From CAVXHQ01 sp963761735 (GTDB taxonomy: Bacteria > Pseudomonadota > Alphaproteobacteria > Rhodobacterales > Rhodobacteraceae): a stretch of 64,000 nucleotides of DNA. The stretch is from the NCBI GenBank assembly GCA_963761735.1, contig CAVXHQ010000003.1, positions 1 through 64,000 of the forward strand, written 5' to 3'. A program made the translations under genes and the position numbers. Below are positions 44,236 to 53,702 of this stretch, piece after piece. The notes under the pieces were generated by a model that saw only the letters and a list, made by a program, of their open reading frames with translations, was not told the DNA's origin and did not search any database. Numbering within the stretch: the first letter of the stretch is position 1; each line of letters opens with the position of its first letter.

Positions 44236-45317
44236 CACCGCACCCCTTTGAACTGGCCGATGGCATGGGCGACGCGGCGGCAGGCACTTTCGTCGCCAAC
44301 GGTGATCCGCAGCGCCATCGGCAGGCCGTATCCACCGACCCGGCGCACGATGATGCCCGCCCCGCGCAAATGCGCGTCGCAGGCCGCGGCCTCGTCGACG
44401 GAGGTGAACCGGGCGAGGATGAAGTTCGCCTCGGAGACATCCGACGGCACCCCCATTTCGCCAAGCGCATGCGCGAGCCAGTCGCGCATCCGCGCGTTCT
44501 CAACCCGGCAGCGGTCGCGGAACGCGGTGTCGCGCACCGCTGCCTCTGCCCCTGCAAGGGCGGCTGCCGACAGGTTGAACGGCCCGCGCAACCGCATCAG
44601 CACCTCGATGATCGCCCGCGGGCCGTATCCCCAGCCGATGCGCAGCCCGCCCAGCCCGTAGATCTTCGAGAACGTGCGGGTCATCACCACGTTGTCGCGC
44701 TCCGCGATCAGCGCGGCACCGGCATCGTACCCTTCGACATATTCCGCATATGCCCCGTCCAGGACCAGCAGCGCGCCCTCCGGCAGGCCCTCGGCCAGCC
44801 GCGCAACCTCGCCGGGACCGATCATCGTCCCGGTGGGATTGTTGGGGTTGGCGACGAACACCAGTTTCGTGCGCTCCGTGCAGACCGACAGGATCGCATC
44901 CACGTCGACGACCCGCTCGTGTTCGGCCGCCATCACGGGCGTGGCCCCCGCCGACCGCGCGGCGATCGGGAACATCGCGAAACCGTGCGTCGTGTGGATC
45001 ACCTCGTCGCCCGGTCCGGCGAAGGCCTCGCACAGCAGATGGATGATTTCGCCCGAGCCGGTGCCGCAGATGATCCGGTCCGCGTCCAGGCCCCAGACCT
45101 CGGCGATGGCGGTGCGCAGACCGGCGTGATCCGTGCCTGGATAGCGGTGCAGATCGTGGACGGCCCGGGAAAACGCTTCCTTGGCGGCGTCCGAGGTGCC
45201 GAGCGGGTTTTCGTTGGCCGAAAGTTTCAGGACATTGGCCACGCCGTTCAGCGTGCTCTCGCCGCCCTGATAGAGCGCGATGTCCATGATGCCCGGTTGC
45301 GGCGTGATTTTCGTCAT
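44235..45317 (-). CDS. hisC: Histidinol-phosphate/aromatic aminotransferase
   Basis: 360 residues from ATG 45317. Motifs are LKLSANENPLGTS at the N-terminus, FVANPNNPTGTMIG, LVLDGAYAEYVEG and TFSKIYGLGGLRIGWGYGP with the PLP Lys. It transaminates histidinol phosphate, and many such enzymes also act on aromatic amino acids. Its overlap with tyrA suggests phenylalanine/tyrosine synthesis as well as, or instead of, histidine. It is first of the hisC-tyrA-extensin set. Confidence 0.92.
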   Translation of the reverse strand: MTKITPQPGIMDIALYQGGESTLNGVANVLKLSANENPLGTSDAAKEAFSRAVHDLHRYPGTDHAGLRTAIAEVWGLDADRIICGTGSGEIIHLLCEAFAGPGDEVIHTTHGFAMFPIAARSAGATPVMAAEHERVVDVDAILSVCTERTKLVFVANPNNPTGTMIGPGEVARLAEGLPEGALLVLDGAYAEYVEGYDAGAALIAERDNVVMTRTFSKIYGLGGLRIGWGYGPRAIIEVLMRLRGPFNLSAAALAGAEAAVRDTAFRDRCRVENARMRDWLAHALGEMGVPSDVSEANFILARFTSVDEAAACDAHLRGAGIIVRRVGGYGLPMALRITVGDESACRRVAHAIGQFKGVR

Positions 45318-45409
45318 GTCGGTGCGGCCCCCCTGGCTTGGGGCGGTTTTAGCGCCGGGAACGGACCGTGACCACCGGGAAATCGCACCTCCCCGTTCCG
45401 CGCAGATGA

Positions 45410-46549
45410 TCAGCGCGGCACAAGACCCGCGATGCGCCCGGCCAGATGGGCGGTGCGCGCCGCAACCGCATCCCCGACCGGTCCCGGGCGCGGTGCATCG
45501 CGCAGGGTGGTGATCCAGTGCGGTTCCGGCGGGATCTGCCTGTCGCGGCGAAAGAACGTCAGATCCCGCAGCACCTTTTGCGCGTTCTCCGGCAGCACTT
45601 CGGGCACCGCTAGCCCGTTCATCGCGCCCCACACACCGGTCCACAGCCGCCCGACCGACCACGGGTTATAGCCGCCGCCCCCCAGCACCAGATAGCGCGG
45701 CGCCAGCGACGCCAGTGCCCGCACGACGTCCCAATGGGCATTGTTCGACAGCGCCAGCCGCGATTGCGGATCCTCGAGGACCGCATCGGCCCCGCATTGC
45801 AGCACCACCGCATCGGGCGCGAAGGCCTGCACCGCCGGCACGATGAGGGTGTCGCGGATATGCGCCATTTCGGTATCGTTAAACCCGCGCGGCACCGGCA
45901 GGTTGAACAACTGACCCAGACCTTCGTCCTCCAGCGCGCCGGTGCGCGGCCAGCGGTTTTCTTCGTGGACCGAGATCTGCAAGGTGTCGGCATCGTCCGC
46001 AAAACCGTGTTCCACGCCGTCGGAATGGTGCGCGTCGATGTCGACATAGGCGATCCGCCGCAGTCTGTGATCCGCGCCAAAATGGCGCAGCGCCAGCATC
46101 GCCAGCACCGGATCGTTGAAATAGCAAAACCCGTTCGCCCGGTCGGGCATCGCGTGATGCGTGCCGCAGCCGGGCGCATAGACGGTCCCGCCCCGCGCCA
46201 GCAGCTCTCCCGCAAGGATCGCGCCGCCCGACGAGGTGGCGGGGCGGCGGTACATCTCGGCGAACACCGGGTTGGCGACGGTGCCCAGCGCGTGACGCTC
46301 GCGCACCGCGTCGCTGACGGTCTGGGTCCGCTCGGCCTCTTGCAGGGCCGCGATATAGGCGGGCGTGTGAAACGCCGCGATGGCTGTCGGTTTGGCGCGT
46401 GGGCTGCGGATGTATTGCGCATCCGGCAACCAGCCCAGCGCGCGCGCAAGGTCCATCACCGTCGAGACGCGTGGCACCCGCAACGGATGCCAGCCGCCAT
46501 AACTGGAGCCGCGGTAGATTTCGTGGCCGATGAAATAGGGTGTGTGCAT
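45410..46549 (-). CDS. Histone-deacetylase-superfamily enzyme (AcuC/acetylpolyamine amidohydrolase-like)
   Basis: 379 residues from ATG 46549. The zinc-deacetylase signature is complete: CGTHHAMPDRANGFCYFND (tandem His), DIDAHHSDGVEHGF (Asp-x-His ligands), GADAVLEDPQSRLALSN (second Asp) and LVLGGGGYN. Bacterial members remove acetyl groups from small amides, acetylpolyamines or acetyl-lysine. No acetyl-CoA synthetase is nearby to favour the AcuC role. It lies upstream of hisC on the same strand with a 92-base gap, and divergent from the DUF1178 gene. Confidence 0.9.
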   Translation of the reverse strand: MHTPYFIGHEIYRGSSYGGWHPLRVPRVSTVMDLARALGWLPDAQYIRSPRAKPTAIAAFHTPAYIAALQEAERTQTVSDAVRERHALGTVANPVFAEMYRRPATSSGGAILAGELLARGGTVYAPGCGTHHAMPDRANGFCYFNDPVLAMLALRHFGADHRLRRIAYVDIDAHHSDGVEHGFADDADTLQISVHEENRWPRTGALEDEGLGQLFNLPVPRGFNDTEMAHIRDTLIVPAVQAFAPDAVVLQCGADAVLEDPQSRLALSNNAHWDVVRALASLAPRYLVLGGGGYNPWSVGRLWTGVWGAMNGLAVPEVLPENAQKVLRDLTFFRRDRQIPPEPHWITTLRDAPRPGPVGDAVAARTAHLAGRIAGLVPR

Positions 46550-46718
46550 GGACGTGACATAGGCCGCGCAAGCGCCCGGACGACAGGGGTTTCGGGGCCG
46601 GCCGTTCCCGCGACGGGGCCAGGGCACACCCGGGCAATGATTTCGCCCTGCCCGGCGCCGGACCCACAACCTGCGCCGCAATGCACCGGCTCTTCAGTGC
46701 AGGGGCATTCCTTCGCAG

Positions 46719-46750
46719 CCGCTTTCCATTGCACCCGCTTTCCATTGCAC
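46719..46750. repeat. 16-bp perfect tandem duplication
   Basis: CCGCTTTCCATTGCAC occurs twice back-to-back (46719-46734 and 46735-46750) in the divergent promoter region between the deacetylase-like gene and the DUF1178 gene. It may be an incidental duplication or a doubled binding site. Confidence 0.8.
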
Positions 46751-46801
46751 CGGCGCGCAGAGCCGCTAGGTTAAACCTCAGTCCGCAAAAACATGGCCGC
46801 G

Positions 46802-47326
46802 ATGATCAGTTTCACCCTCAGATGCAGCAACGGACACCGGTTCGACAGCTGGTTCGCCTCGAATGCCGCCTTCGACGGGCTGCTGGCGGCGGGGCATGTG
46901 ACCTGCATCGATTGCGGCACGACGAAGGTGAGCAAGGCGATGATGGCGCCCGCCGTGACGACGGTGCGCACCCCGCAGCCCAGGACCGAACCGTCACCGG
47001 CCACGGCGCCGGACGCTGCCGGTGATCAGGGTGCCGGGCAAACGCGCGCGCCCGTCCCGGCTGCCCCCGCGTCCGCTGCCCAGCCGTCTGCCGCCCCCCG
47101 GCCCGAACTGGCGTTGCGCGCCCTTGCGGCGCTGCGCAAACATGTCGAAAGCAGCGCCGACTATGTCGGTAAAACCTTTGCCAGCGAAGTGCGCGCCATC
47201 GACGCCGGCACCGCCAGGGCCCGTCCGATCTGGGGCGAGGTCACCGGCAAGGAGGCCCGCGCCCTGCACGACGACGGCCTGCCCGTCGCCGCCCTGCCCT
47301 TCGGCCCCCGCAACAAGAGCAACTGA
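46802..47326 (+). CDS. DUF1178 protein
   Basis: 174 residues. The N-terminal MISFTLRCSNGHRFDSWF and the following CIDCGTTKVSKAMMAP form a small Cys/His cluster suggestive of a zinc ribbon. A variable Pro/Ala linker and a conserved helical end (LRKHVESSADYVGKTFASEV, then EARALHDDGLPVAALPF) complete the DUF1178 layout. Function is unknown. The start at 46802 matches the family; an ATG three codons earlier is possible. An SDR gene follows 51 bases downstream. Confidence 0.87.
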   Translation: MISFTLRCSNGHRFDSWFASNAAFDGLLAAGHVTCIDCGTTKVSKAMMAPAVTTVRTPQPRTEPSPATAPDAAGDQGAGQTRAPVPAAPASAAQPSAAPRPELALRALAALRKHVESSADYVGKTFASEVRAIDAGTARARPIWGEVTGKEARALHDDGLPVAALPFGPRNKSN

Positions 47327-47377
47327 CACCGGGTCCGGCGCGCGCGCCGCGACCCCGCGCCTTCACAGGAGAGCCCC

Positions 47378-48016
47378 ATGCATGTCCTTATCACCGGTGC
47401 CGGACGCGGCATCGGACTGGCACTCGTCGAAAGTTATGGCGCCAGTGGCGCAACCGTCACCGGCACGACGCGCAGCGGCACGACACCGCTCGATGTGACC
47501 GACCCCGCCGCTCAGCGCGCATATGCAAAGGCGCTTGGCGAGCGGCCCGTGGACGTGCTGATCTGCAACGCGGGCATCTATGTCGACCGGGACCAGACGC
47601 TGGAACGCGGATTTCCGGCAGCGCAATGGGCACAGACGATGGCCACGAATGTGACCGGCGTGTTTCTGACGGTGCAGGCGATGCTGCCCGCACTGCGCCG
47701 GTCGGACGGCGCCAGGATCGCGATCATCGGCAGCCAGATGGGATCGTCGGCGCGGGCGACGGGCGGCAGCTATATCTACCGCGCATCCAAGGCAGCGGTC
47801 CTGAACCTCGGGCTCAACCTCGCCGAGGACCTGCGTCACGAGGGGATATCGGTGGGCATCTACCATCCCGGCTGGGTTTCGTCCGACATGGGCGGCCCCT
47901 CGGCGGCGGAAACGCCGACAGATTGTGCGCGTGGGCTGATGCAGCGGATCGACGCGCTGTCACTGGCGACGACGGGCTGTTTCGAGACATGGGACGGCAC
48001 GGCGCACCCGATCTGA
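47378..48016 (+). CDS. Short-chain dehydrogenase/reductase
   Basis: 212 residues, CAGGAGAG ribosome-binding site. SDR motifs are present: the cofactor loop TGAGRGIGLAL, the CNAGIY structural motif, the catalytic Ser in IGSQMGSS, and YRASKAAVL with the catalytic Tyr-x-x-x-Lys. The protein is a little short for the family (about 240 residues) and resembles the CsgA/C-factor-like branch. The substrate is unknown. It may be cotranscribed with the DUF1178 gene. Confidence 0.9.
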   Translation: MHVLITGAGRGIGLALVESYGASGATVTGTTRSGTTPLDVTDPAAQRAYAKALGERPVDVLICNAGIYVDRDQTLERGFPAAQWAQTMATNVTGVFLTVQAMLPALRRSDGARIAIIGSQMGSSARATGGSYIYRASKAAVLNLGLNLAEDLRHEGISVGIYHPGWVSSDMGGPSAAETPTDCARGLMQRIDALSLATTGCFETWDGTAHPI

Positions 48017-48275
48017 CGGCGCCCGGCGGCAAATCCGCTGGCGGGATCGGCCTGAAGGCCGCCGCAGCGGACATGTTTGGGGGCGGCGTCCTGCCTTGCC
48101 GGTCCGATCGGGGCCGGTCCCGCCCCGGGAGGCTGCGCAGATGATCGTCCCCCTTGGCGCGGGCACGGTGTTCCACCTCGCGCGGCTGCGAGGCGTTGCC
48201 CTCTTGCGGACAGACGGCTAATGGGGTCGGCGATTGCACTGCGGCCCCGGTGGGGCGCCGACAAAGGCCAACGAC

Positions 48276-49514
48276 ATGTCCGTTCTGGTGATGAAATTCG
48301 GCGGCACCTCCGTCGCCAACCCCGACCGTATCGCCCGCGCGGCCAAACGGGTGGCCGTCGAGGTGGCGAACGGGCACCGGGTGATCGTCGTCGTCTCCGC
48401 CATGTCGGGCAAGACCAACGAGCTGGTTGGCTGGGTCACGCAGACGGCCCCCCTGTACGACGCGCGCGAATATGACGCGGTGGTGTCGAGCGGAGAGAAC
48501 GTGACCGCGGGCCTGATGGCCCTGCGCCTGCAGGAGATGGATATTCCGGCGCGGTCCTGGCAGGGCTGGCAGGTGCCGGTGCGGACCACGGACGCCCACG
48601 CAAATGCCCGGATCGAGGATATCCCCGCCGCCAACATCATGGCGAAGTTCGACGAGGGGATGCGCGTCGCCGTGGTCGCGGGATTTCAGGGGGTCAGCGC
48701 CGAGGGCCGGATCACCACGCTGGGGCGCGGCGGATCGGATACCACCGCCGTCGCCTTTGCCGCCGCGTTCGGTGCTGTGCGCTGCGACATCTATACCGAC
48801 GTCGACGGCGTCTATACCACCGATCCGCGGATCTGCGACAAGGCCCGCAAACTCGACCGGATCGCCTTCGAGGAAATGCTGGAGCTGGCCTCGCTGGGCG
48901 CCAAGGTCTTGCAGACACGCTCGGTCGAACTGGCGATGCGCTTCAAGGTGCCGCTGCGGGTGCTGTCGAGTTTCGAGGAAATGGACCAATCGGCGGGAAC
49001 GCTGGTCTGTGCAGAGGAAGAGATCATGGAAAGCAATGTGGTAGCCGGCGTGGCCTATAGCCGCGACGAGGCGAAGATGACGCTGATTTCGGTGGCCGAC
49101 CGGCCCGGCATCGCGGCGGCCATCTTCGGTCCGCTGTCGCGCGCGGGCGTCAACGTCGACATGATCGTGCAGAACATCTCCGAGGACGGGCGCACCGACA
49201 TGACGTTCTCGTGCCCCACCGATCAGGTGCTGCGTGCCCAGACCGCGATGGAAGAGGCGCAGACGGCGGGCCATATCTCGTATCATGACCTCGTGGCCGA
49301 CAAGGGCGTGGCCAAAGTTTCGGTCGTCGGCATCGGCATGCGCAGCCATGCGGGCGTCGCCGCGCAGATGTTCGAGGCGCTGCGCGACGAAGGCATCAAC
49401 ATCAAGGTCATCACCACATCCGAGATCAAGATCTCGGTGCTGATCGACCGCAAGTACATGGAACTGGCCGTGCAGGCGCTGCACGATACCTTCGGTCTGG
49501 ACACGGCGGCCTGA
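48276..49514 (+). CDS. lysC: Aspartate kinase
   Basis: 412 residues from the ATG giving MSVLVMKFGGTSVAN. The kinase domain includes VVSSGENVTAGLMAL, LGRGGSDTTAVAFAA and the DVDGVYTTDPRI loop. Two ACT domains in the last 150 residues (MTLISVADRPGIAAAIFGPL and VSVVGIGMRSHAGVAAQMF) should give Lys/Thr feedback control. It starts the Asp-family pathway; thrC of the same pathway lies 12 kb away. An internal start could make a separate beta subunit, as in some bacteria; this was not tested. Confidence 0.96.
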   Translation: MSVLVMKFGGTSVANPDRIARAAKRVAVEVANGHRVIVVVSAMSGKTNELVGWVTQTAPLYDAREYDAVVSSGENVTAGLMALRLQEMDIPARSWQGWQVPVRTTDAHANARIEDIPAANIMAKFDEGMRVAVVAGFQGVSAEGRITTLGRGGSDTTAVAFAAAFGAVRCDIYTDVDGVYTTDPRICDKARKLDRIAFEEMLELASLGAKVLQTRSVELAMRFKVPLRVLSSFEEMDQSAGTLVCAEEEIMESNVVAGVAYSRDEAKMTLISVADRPGIAAAIFGPLSRAGVNVDMIVQNISEDGRTDMTFSCPTDQVLRAQTAMEEAQTAGHISYHDLVADKGVAKVSVVGIGMRSHAGVAAQMFEALRDEGINIKVITTSEIKISVLIDRKYMELAVQALHDTFGLDTAA

Positions 49515-49609
49515 CGCGCCCCGGCGCCCCGCAGCGTGAACCGAGGATAGGCCTTCCCCTGTCGCCTGTCCGCCCCTAAACAGGGCACGGGGACCGCCGA
49601 AGGGGCCAC

Positions 49610-51856
49610 ATGCCACACCGTAAAGAATCCGAGAGCCGCAAGCTCCTTGGCCGCCTTCGGGCCGCCCTCGCGCAGGACAGTGCGGGGCAGGCGCGGCTTG
49701 ATCGCATCGTTGAGATCATTGCAACGTCGATGGAGACAGAGGTCTGTTCCATATACCTTTTCCGCGATCACGAGACCCTTGAGCTCTGCGCCACCGAAGG
49801 CCTGCAACCCGAGGCCGTGCACCAGACGCGCCTGCGCCTTGGCGAGGGTCTGGTGGGCCGCACCGCGCGCGAGCGGCGGGTGATCAACGCCGCCGACGCG
49901 CCCAAGACCCGCGGATTCCGGTTCATGCCCGAAACCGGCGAAGAGCGGTTTTCGTCGTTCTGCGGCGTGCCGATCCAGCGTCTGGGCGACGCGCTCGGCG
50001 TTCTGGTGGTGCAGAGCAAGGCCGCCCGGCAATACACCGCCGACGAGGTCTACGCCCTCGAGGTGGTCGCCATGGTTCTGGCCGAAATGACCGAACTCGG
50101 CGCGTTCATCGGCGAGGGCGCGGCGCTGGCCGCCCTGCACCAGCGGCCCGCACTGTTTCGCGGCATCAGCGGCCAGGAAGGCGCGGTTTCAGGCACGGTT
50201 TTCCTGCACGAGCCGCGTGTCGTCGTCACCAAGCCGATTTCCGACGATCCCGAAAAGGAAATGATCCACCTGCGCGACGGCGTCGAGGCGCTGCGCCGCT
50301 CTGTCGACAAGATGCTCGACGGACCGGACGCGGCGATCGGCGATCAGGCCGAGGTCCTCGAGGCATACCGCATGTTCGCCCATTCGCGCAGCTGGCTGCG
50401 GCGCATGGAGGCGGACGTCGAGAACGGGCTGAGCGCCGAGGCGGCGGTCGAAAAGGAACAGTCGCTGGCCCGGATGCGACTGTCCAAGGGCGGCGACGCC
50501 TATATGATCGAACGTCTGAACGACCTCGACGACCTGTCGAACCGGCTGTTGCGGATCCTGACCGGTCAGGGCGGCGGGCCGGGATCGGAACTGCCGGACA
50601 ACCCGGTGCTGGTGGCCAAGACGATCGGCCCGGGCGAACTGCTGGAATACGGCAAGGCCCTGAAAGGAATCGTCCTCGAGGAGGGATCGGTCGGCAGCCA
50701 TGCCGCCATCGTCGCCCGCGCCTGGGCGATCCCGCTGGTGATCCGCGCCAAGGGCGTGCTGACGGAGGCGCTCAACGGCAACGATATCCTCGTGGATGGC
50801 GATCAGGGTTTGGTGCATCTGCGCCCCGACGAGACGGTACACACCGCGTTCCGCGACAAGATCGCGATGCAGGCCCGCGCCCTCGAACGCTATGCCTCGA
50901 TCCGCGACCAGCCCGCGCAGTCGGCCTGCGGCACGATCACCCAGTTGCACATGAACGCTGGCCTGATGGCCGATCTGCCGTCGCTTGCCGGGTCCGGTGC
51001 CGAAGGCGTCGGGCTGTTTCGCACGGAATTGCAATTTCTGGTGCGCAGCAAGATGCCCCAGCGGGGCGAGTTGTCGCAATTGTACAAGCGCGTGATGGAC
51101 AGCGCGGGCGACAAACGGGTGCAATTCCGTACCCTCGACATCGGCTCGGACAAGGTTCTGAGCTATATGAAGCCCAACGACGAGCCGAACCCCGCGATGG
51201 GCTGGCGCGCGATCCGTGTCGGTCTCGACAAGACCGGCGTGTTGCGGATGCAGTTGCAGGCGCTGATCCGCGGCGCCGAGGGGCGCCCCCTGTCGGTGAT
51301 GTTTCCATTCGTCGCCGAGGTCGGCGAATTTCGCGCCGCCCGCGCCGAATTCGACAAGGCGCTGGCGCGCGAGAAGACGCTGGGCCGCCCGGTGCCCTCC
51401 GAGGTCAAGGTCGGTGCGATGCTCGAAACGCCGAGCCTCGCCTTTGCGCCCGATGCGTTCTGGCGCGAGGTCGATTTCATCTCCGTCGGCGGCAACGACC
51501 TCAAGATGTTCTTTTTCGCCGCCGACCGCGAGAACGAGCGGGTGCGCCGCCGCTACGATACCCTCGATCCCGCCTACCTTGGCCTGCTGCGGCAGATCGT
51601 CGCCCGCTGCGCCGCGGCAGACGTTCCGCTGAGTTTTTGCGGCGAGGATGCGGGCCGGCCCGTCGAGGCGCTGGTGATGGCGGCCCTCGGGTTTCGGATC
51701 CTGTCGATGCGCCCTGCCTCGATAGGGCCTGTAAAACACCTGTTGCGCCGCATCGACCTGACGCAGGCCCGCGCCGTCATCGACGCGGCCTGCGACGCAG
51801 GTGCCGCGTCCGTGCGCGGGCCGGTCACCGATTGGCTGACGACGCAGCGCGGCTGA
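49610..51856 (+). CDS. ptsP: PTS EI-Ntr (phosphoenolpyruvate-protein phosphotransferase)
   Basis: 748 residues. A GAF domain occupies about 20-165, followed by the enzyme I parts. The phospho-His region is GSVGSHAAIVARAWAIP at about 360, and the PEP-binding barrel contains GAEGVGLFRTELQFL. The active-site Cys lies in CGEDAGRPVEALVMAALGF at about 677. EI-Ntr passes phosphate from PEP to NPr and EIIA-Ntr and links nitrogen status, potassium and carbon regulation. Partner genes are not in this window. It lies 95 bases after lysC. Confidence 0.95.
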   Translation: MPHRKESESRKLLGRLRAALAQDSAGQARLDRIVEIIATSMETEVCSIYLFRDHETLELCATEGLQPEAVHQTRLRLGEGLVGRTARERRVINAADAPKTRGFRFMPETGEERFSSFCGVPIQRLGDALGVLVVQSKAARQYTADEVYALEVVAMVLAEMTELGAFIGEGAALAALHQRPALFRGISGQEGAVSGTVFLHEPRVVVTKPISDDPEKEMIHLRDGVEALRRSVDKMLDGPDAAIGDQAEVLEAYRMFAHSRSWLRRMEADVENGLSAEAAVEKEQSLARMRLSKGGDAYMIERLNDLDDLSNRLLRILTGQGGGPGSELPDNPVLVAKTIGPGELLEYGKALKGIVLEEGSVGSHAAIVARAWAIPLVIRAKGVLTEALNGNDILVDGDQGLVHLRPDETVHTAFRDKIAMQARALERYASIRDQPAQSACGTITQLHMNAGLMADLPSLAGSGAEGVGLFRTELQFLVRSKMPQRGELSQLYKRVMDSAGDKRVQFRTLDIGSDKVLSYMKPNDEPNPAMGWRAIRVGLDKTGVLRMQLQALIRGAEGRPLSVMFPFVAEVGEFRAARAEFDKALAREKTLGRPVPSEVKVGAMLETPSLAFAPDAFWREVDFISVGGNDLKMFFFAADRENERVRRRYDTLDPAYLGLLRQIVARCAAADVPLSFCGEDAGRPVEALVMAALGFRILSMRPASIGPVKHLLRRIDLTQARAVIDAACDAGAASVRGPVTDWLTTQRG

Positions 51857-51984
51857 TCCCCGCCCGATACGCATTTACCTTTGACCACGGGGCCTTATTA
51901 TCGGCGAAGGTATACGCGAAGGTTATGCCCGACGGGGCGCCGGGCGCTCGGCGCAAACAGGAACCGGCCCATGGTGAATGACCG

Positions 51985-52824
51985 ATGACGGCGCTGATCC
52001 GCGCCGGTGGCCTGCTCGAGCGGAAGGACGACGCGCGCTCTGTCTGGGACGGTGCCGTCGCAACCCTGCGGGCGCAGGGCATCGGCATGGTGAATTACCT
52101 GACGTCGGACACGCACCGCGACGATGTCCGGGTGCTGACGACCGACCCCGCGCTCTACGCCGGGACCGAACCCGATCAGGATCCGTTCCTGCATTACTGC
52201 TGCCACAGCTATGAGCCGACGCTGACCGGCAGCGCCCACCTTGCCGATCATGACTATCTGCCCGATGCCGCGCGCGCGTTCATTCTGCGCGCCGCCGATC
52301 TGGGCTTTACCTCGGGTGTCGCCATTCCGATGCGGCTGCATGGGTCACACCGGTTCGGCGGGTTCAACCTGCTGACGAACCTCGACCGCGCGGCGTTTCG
52401 CGCGCGCATCGTTCCCCGGTTCGAGGAATTGCGGCTGTTCTGCCTGCTCGTCCACCGCCGTCTCGAAGAGCTGGGCCTGCATGCCACCGTCGTCTCGCCC
52501 GGTTTTCGCGGCCTGCTCGTGGCGCCTGCCGGCGGCCCTCTCGACGGTCTCAGCCCGCGCGAACGCGAGGTGATCTACCTCGTTTCGCGCGGGATGAGCC
52601 GCAAGGAATGCGCGCAGATCTGCACGATTTCGCAGCACACGGTCGCCGAATACATCAAATCCGCCTATCGCAAGCTGGGCGTGAACAACCGTGTCGAGGC
52701 CGCGCGCCTGATGATGGATGCCGAACGCAGTTTTCAGGCGGATCAATTGCGTGAGGGCGTCATGATCGACCCGCCGGACGGTCGCGTTGCGGAGCGCAAA
52801 TCGATCCGCAGGGTCAATCCGTGA
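51985..52824 (+). CDS. LuxR-family regulator with a diverged autoinducer-binding domain (LuxR solo)
   Basis: 279 residues. The C-terminal HTH is classical: LSPREREVIYLVSRGMSRKE, then ISQHTVAEYIKSAYRKLGV. The N-terminal 170 residues align in layout with autoinducer-binding domains (QDPFLHYC resembles the conserved Asp-Pro). However, the only Trp there is near residue 21, so the ligand-contacting Trp residues of TraR-type receptors appear to be missing. No luxI-type synthase is present. It may sense another ligand or none. A 25-residue charged tail follows the HTH. Confidence 0.85.
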   Translation: MTALIRAGGLLERKDDARSVWDGAVATLRAQGIGMVNYLTSDTHRDDVRVLTTDPALYAGTEPDQDPFLHYCCHSYEPTLTGSAHLADHDYLPDAARAFILRAADLGFTSGVAIPMRLHGSHRFGGFNLLTNLDRAAFRARIVPRFEELRLFCLLVHRRLEELGLHATVVSPGFRGLLVAPAGGPLDGLSPREREVIYLVSRGMSRKECAQICTISQHTVAEYIKSAYRKLGVNNRVEAARLMMDAERSFQADQLREGVMIDPPDGRVAERKSIRRVNP

Positions 52825-52825
52825 T

Positions 52826-53650
52826 CTAGGCCCGGTTCACCGGAACCTTGCCCTTCGACAGGACGGCGTGGAAATGGTCGAGAACCGCGTCCTCACCATA
52901 CAGCCGCGCGAGTTTGCGCAACCCGAAATGCACATGCGCCATTTCGATATAATATCCGACAAAAGCGTAATTCGTCCCCGCCCCCGCCGCGGCCCCCAGA
53001 ACGGGTATGGATTGCGACGCGAGTTTCTGGCCCAGAACGGCGGCGAACCGCGGCGCCACGGCCTTGAGCAACCCGTTCAGCGCCGCACCCGACAGGCTGA
53101 GCCGCGCACCGATGAACGTGGTGTCGACGCCGTCGTCCGTCGTCCCCGGCCCGCCCGCACCGAACACCCGCAGGCATTCGAGGCGCGCCTCCTGCGTACT
53201 CAGGTCCTCGCCATAGCTTTCCGCCACGCCCTGCACCGCGCGAAAGATCACCGTCGTCGCCACGGGCAGCTCGGCCAGCGCCGTCGGCAGCCCGCCGAAC
53301 CCGCCGACGGCACCCGAAATCGTCGCCAGCACCTGATGCGCCCTGTCGGTGGAAATCCGCCCCGTCACCTGCGCCATCAGACCCGGCTCACGGGTCCGCG
53401 CGGCAAGACCGTAGCTTCGCTCGAGGGCGCTGCGGGCCGATTTCTCGATCTGCGCCCGGACGCCCGTGGGCAAAAGTTTCATGCCGTCTTCGACCTGACC
53501 ACCGGCCATCGAAACAGCCTTCATCAGCACGCCACCGGCACTGCTCTGACGGCGTACCAGGTCCGCGACGGCGGCCTGAGCCTCGGCATCGAAGGGCGCC
53601 AGATCCGGGGCGTCGGGCTGATCCGTGGTCTTCAGGTCCTCATCGGGCAC
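52826..53650 (-). CDS. EcsC-family protein
   Basis: 274 residues. The sequence pattern ATISGAVGGFGGLPTALAEL followed by PVATTVIFRAVQGVAESYGED, and the later GAAAGAGTNYAFVGYYIEMAH, are typical of EcsC-domain proteins, a poorly understood family with Gly/Ala-rich amphipathic segments. No signal peptide. It ends one base from the convergent LuxR gene. Function is unknown. Confidence 0.85.
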   Translation of the reverse strand: MPDEDLKTTDQPDAPDLAPFDAEAQAAVADLVRRQSSAGGVLMKAVSMAGGQVEDGMKLLPTGVRAQIEKSARSALERSYGLAARTREPGLMAQVTGRISTDRAHQVLATISGAVGGFGGLPTALAELPVATTVIFRAVQGVAESYGEDLSTQEARLECLRVFGAGGPGTTDDGVDTTFIGARLSLSGAALNGLLKAVAPRFAAVLGQKLASQSIPVLGAAAGAGTNYAFVGYYIEMAHVHFGLRKLARLYGEDAVLDHFHAVLSKGKVPVNRA

Positions 53651-53702
53651 AGGCGTTCTCCACTTGGCGGTATCCCATAGATGTGACGCATGTTCGCGGA
53701 TT

